NCBI RefSeq assembly: GCF_016862435.1
Contig: NZ_BOMY01000034.1
Span: forward strand, 124,001-188,000
Direction of reading: 5' to 3'
Length of the DNA stretch: 64,000 nucleotides
Source: Paractinoplanes tereljensis
GTDB taxonomy: Bacteria > Actinomycetota > Actinomycetes > Mycobacteriales > Micromonosporaceae
Numbering within the stretch: the first letter of the stretch is position 1; each line of letters begins with the position of its first letter. This document shows, piece by piece, positions 63,571-64,000 of this stretch. The notes under the pieces were generated by a model. That model had not been told where the DNA came from, ran no database searches, and saw only the letters and a list, made by a program, of their open reading frames with translations. Position numbers and translations under genes: made by a program.

Positions 63571-63828
63571 TCAGCGTCGGCGTCGGTAGTTGTCGACGGT
63601 CAACGCGACTGCCACCACCGCCACGATCGCGCAGGTCATCGCGACGCCCCGGGCGCCCCAGGCGACCATGGCCACCGACAGCAGGCCCCAGACAACGGCG
63701 CCGACCGCGGCAATCGTGATCAGCACGGGTCGGGGCAACTGCCTCGGCACCCGCCTCAGGGACGGATATTCGGTGGTCAGTCGCTCGACGATCTGTTCGA
63801 ACTGGCGCTGCCTGTCCTCGGTAGCCAT
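63571..63828 (-). CDS. DUF3040-like small membrane protein
   Basis: 85 aa. A charged N-terminal part (EDRQRQFEQIVERLTTEYPS) is followed by two hydrophobic helices (VLITIAAVGAVVWGLLSVAM, GVAMTCAIVAVVAVALTV), the DUF3040 layout. ATG at 63828 has GAAAGGGCG upstream. Function unknown. Convergent with the lipoprotein, three bases between stops. Confidence 0.8.
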   Translation of the reverse strand: MATEDRQRQFEQIVERLTTEYPSLRRVPRQLPRPVLITIAAVGAVVWGLLSVAMVAWGARGVAMTCAIVAVVAVALTVDNYRRRR

Positions 63829-63939
63829 TTGCTCGCCCTTTCGGTCCGGGCACTGCTTCCCCGCGGATCGCAGGTTACCCCGGAAACCTGTGATGTTCAC
63901 AGGATCCGGACGGTGGAGCCACGATGCGACAATCCGCCG

Positions 63940-64000
63940 ATGCGGAAGACGCGAGATCTGATCACGCCGCCGACCATCTCGGCGGGCACGCTCGCCGCGA
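63940..64000 (+). CDS. Start of a gene cut by the right edge
   Basis: Reads MRKTRDLITPPTISAGTLAA and continues past the window. The opening resembles the first residues of small GNAT acetyltransferases, but this is too short to assign. Confidence 0.4.
   Translation, partial: MRKTRDLITPPTISAGTLAA

Noticed and set aside
1-64000. CRISPR arrays, rRNA and tRNA genes
   Set aside because: No regularly spaced repeats and no recognisable rRNA or tRNA sequence found by eye. A covariance-model search would settle tRNAs.

Overview
The window is a GC-rich, densely coding chromosomal segment from an actinomycete. Codon third positions are mostly G or C, GTG starts are common, and many genes overlap by GTGA or ATGA. 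Gene content (secreted glycosidases, GAF-SpoIIE phosphatase, LuxR two-component pair, modular PKS, Stealth phosphotransferase, many one-component regulators) fits Micromonosporaceae, probably Actinoplanes or a close relative. That taxonomic guess comes from gene flavour, not from a marker gene. No rRNA, tRNA or CRISPR array was recognised.

Layout. 0-3.6 kb: an MFS/EamA exporter pair with a divergent LysR regulator. 3.6-7.6 kb: a chemoreceptor and a membrane GGDEF-EAL protein. 7.6-11.9 kb: small metabolic and unknown genes, with a 60-bp tandem duplication across one start codon. 11.9-16 kb: a signalling block (GAF-SpoIIE phosphatase, lone receiver, CHASE histidine kinase). 16-18 kb: a sparse zone with palindromic repeats, a frameshifted SnoaL-like gene and a lipoprotein. 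18-24.3 kb: SDR, TetR/DUF4267, a membrane Ser/Thr kinase with a CBM2-like ectodomain, and a solitary mraY. 24.3-28.4 kb: a GH5-GH43 pair behind a LacI-type palindrome, then small genes.

28.4-33.3 kb is an acquired island. A visibly A/T-richer 3.06-kb gene encodes a PD-(D/E)XK nuclease-NACHT STAND ATPase, the type of protein used in NLR-like anti-phage defence. It lies between a truncated host-like gene and an IS630 element, next to a degenerate copy of a gene end found again 4.7 kb away. 33.3-43 kb holds AraC/cupin, ALF-repeat, DUF305 and LVIVD genes, TetR/SRPBCC, a kinase-like resistance homologue, a decayed cyclase gene and a NarL-type two-component system.

43-50 kb contains a divergent second LigA, a DUF3152 lipoprotein, and a tightly overlapping four-gene operon (adenylate-forming ligase, small unknown, acyltransferase, Acg-like nitroreductase) behind a perfect 14-bp palindrome. 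50-64 kb contains an SDR/TetR pair with triplicated operators, a second GGDEF-EAL protein, a Stealth protein, a single-module type I PKS with a fused acyl ligase (AL-KS-AT-DH-KR-ACP-TE), and a lipoprotein. The strongest candidates for new biology are the nuclease-NACHT island, the 46-50 kb operon, the ACP-less AL-KS fusion and the codon-periodic palindromes at 16.7-16.9 kb.
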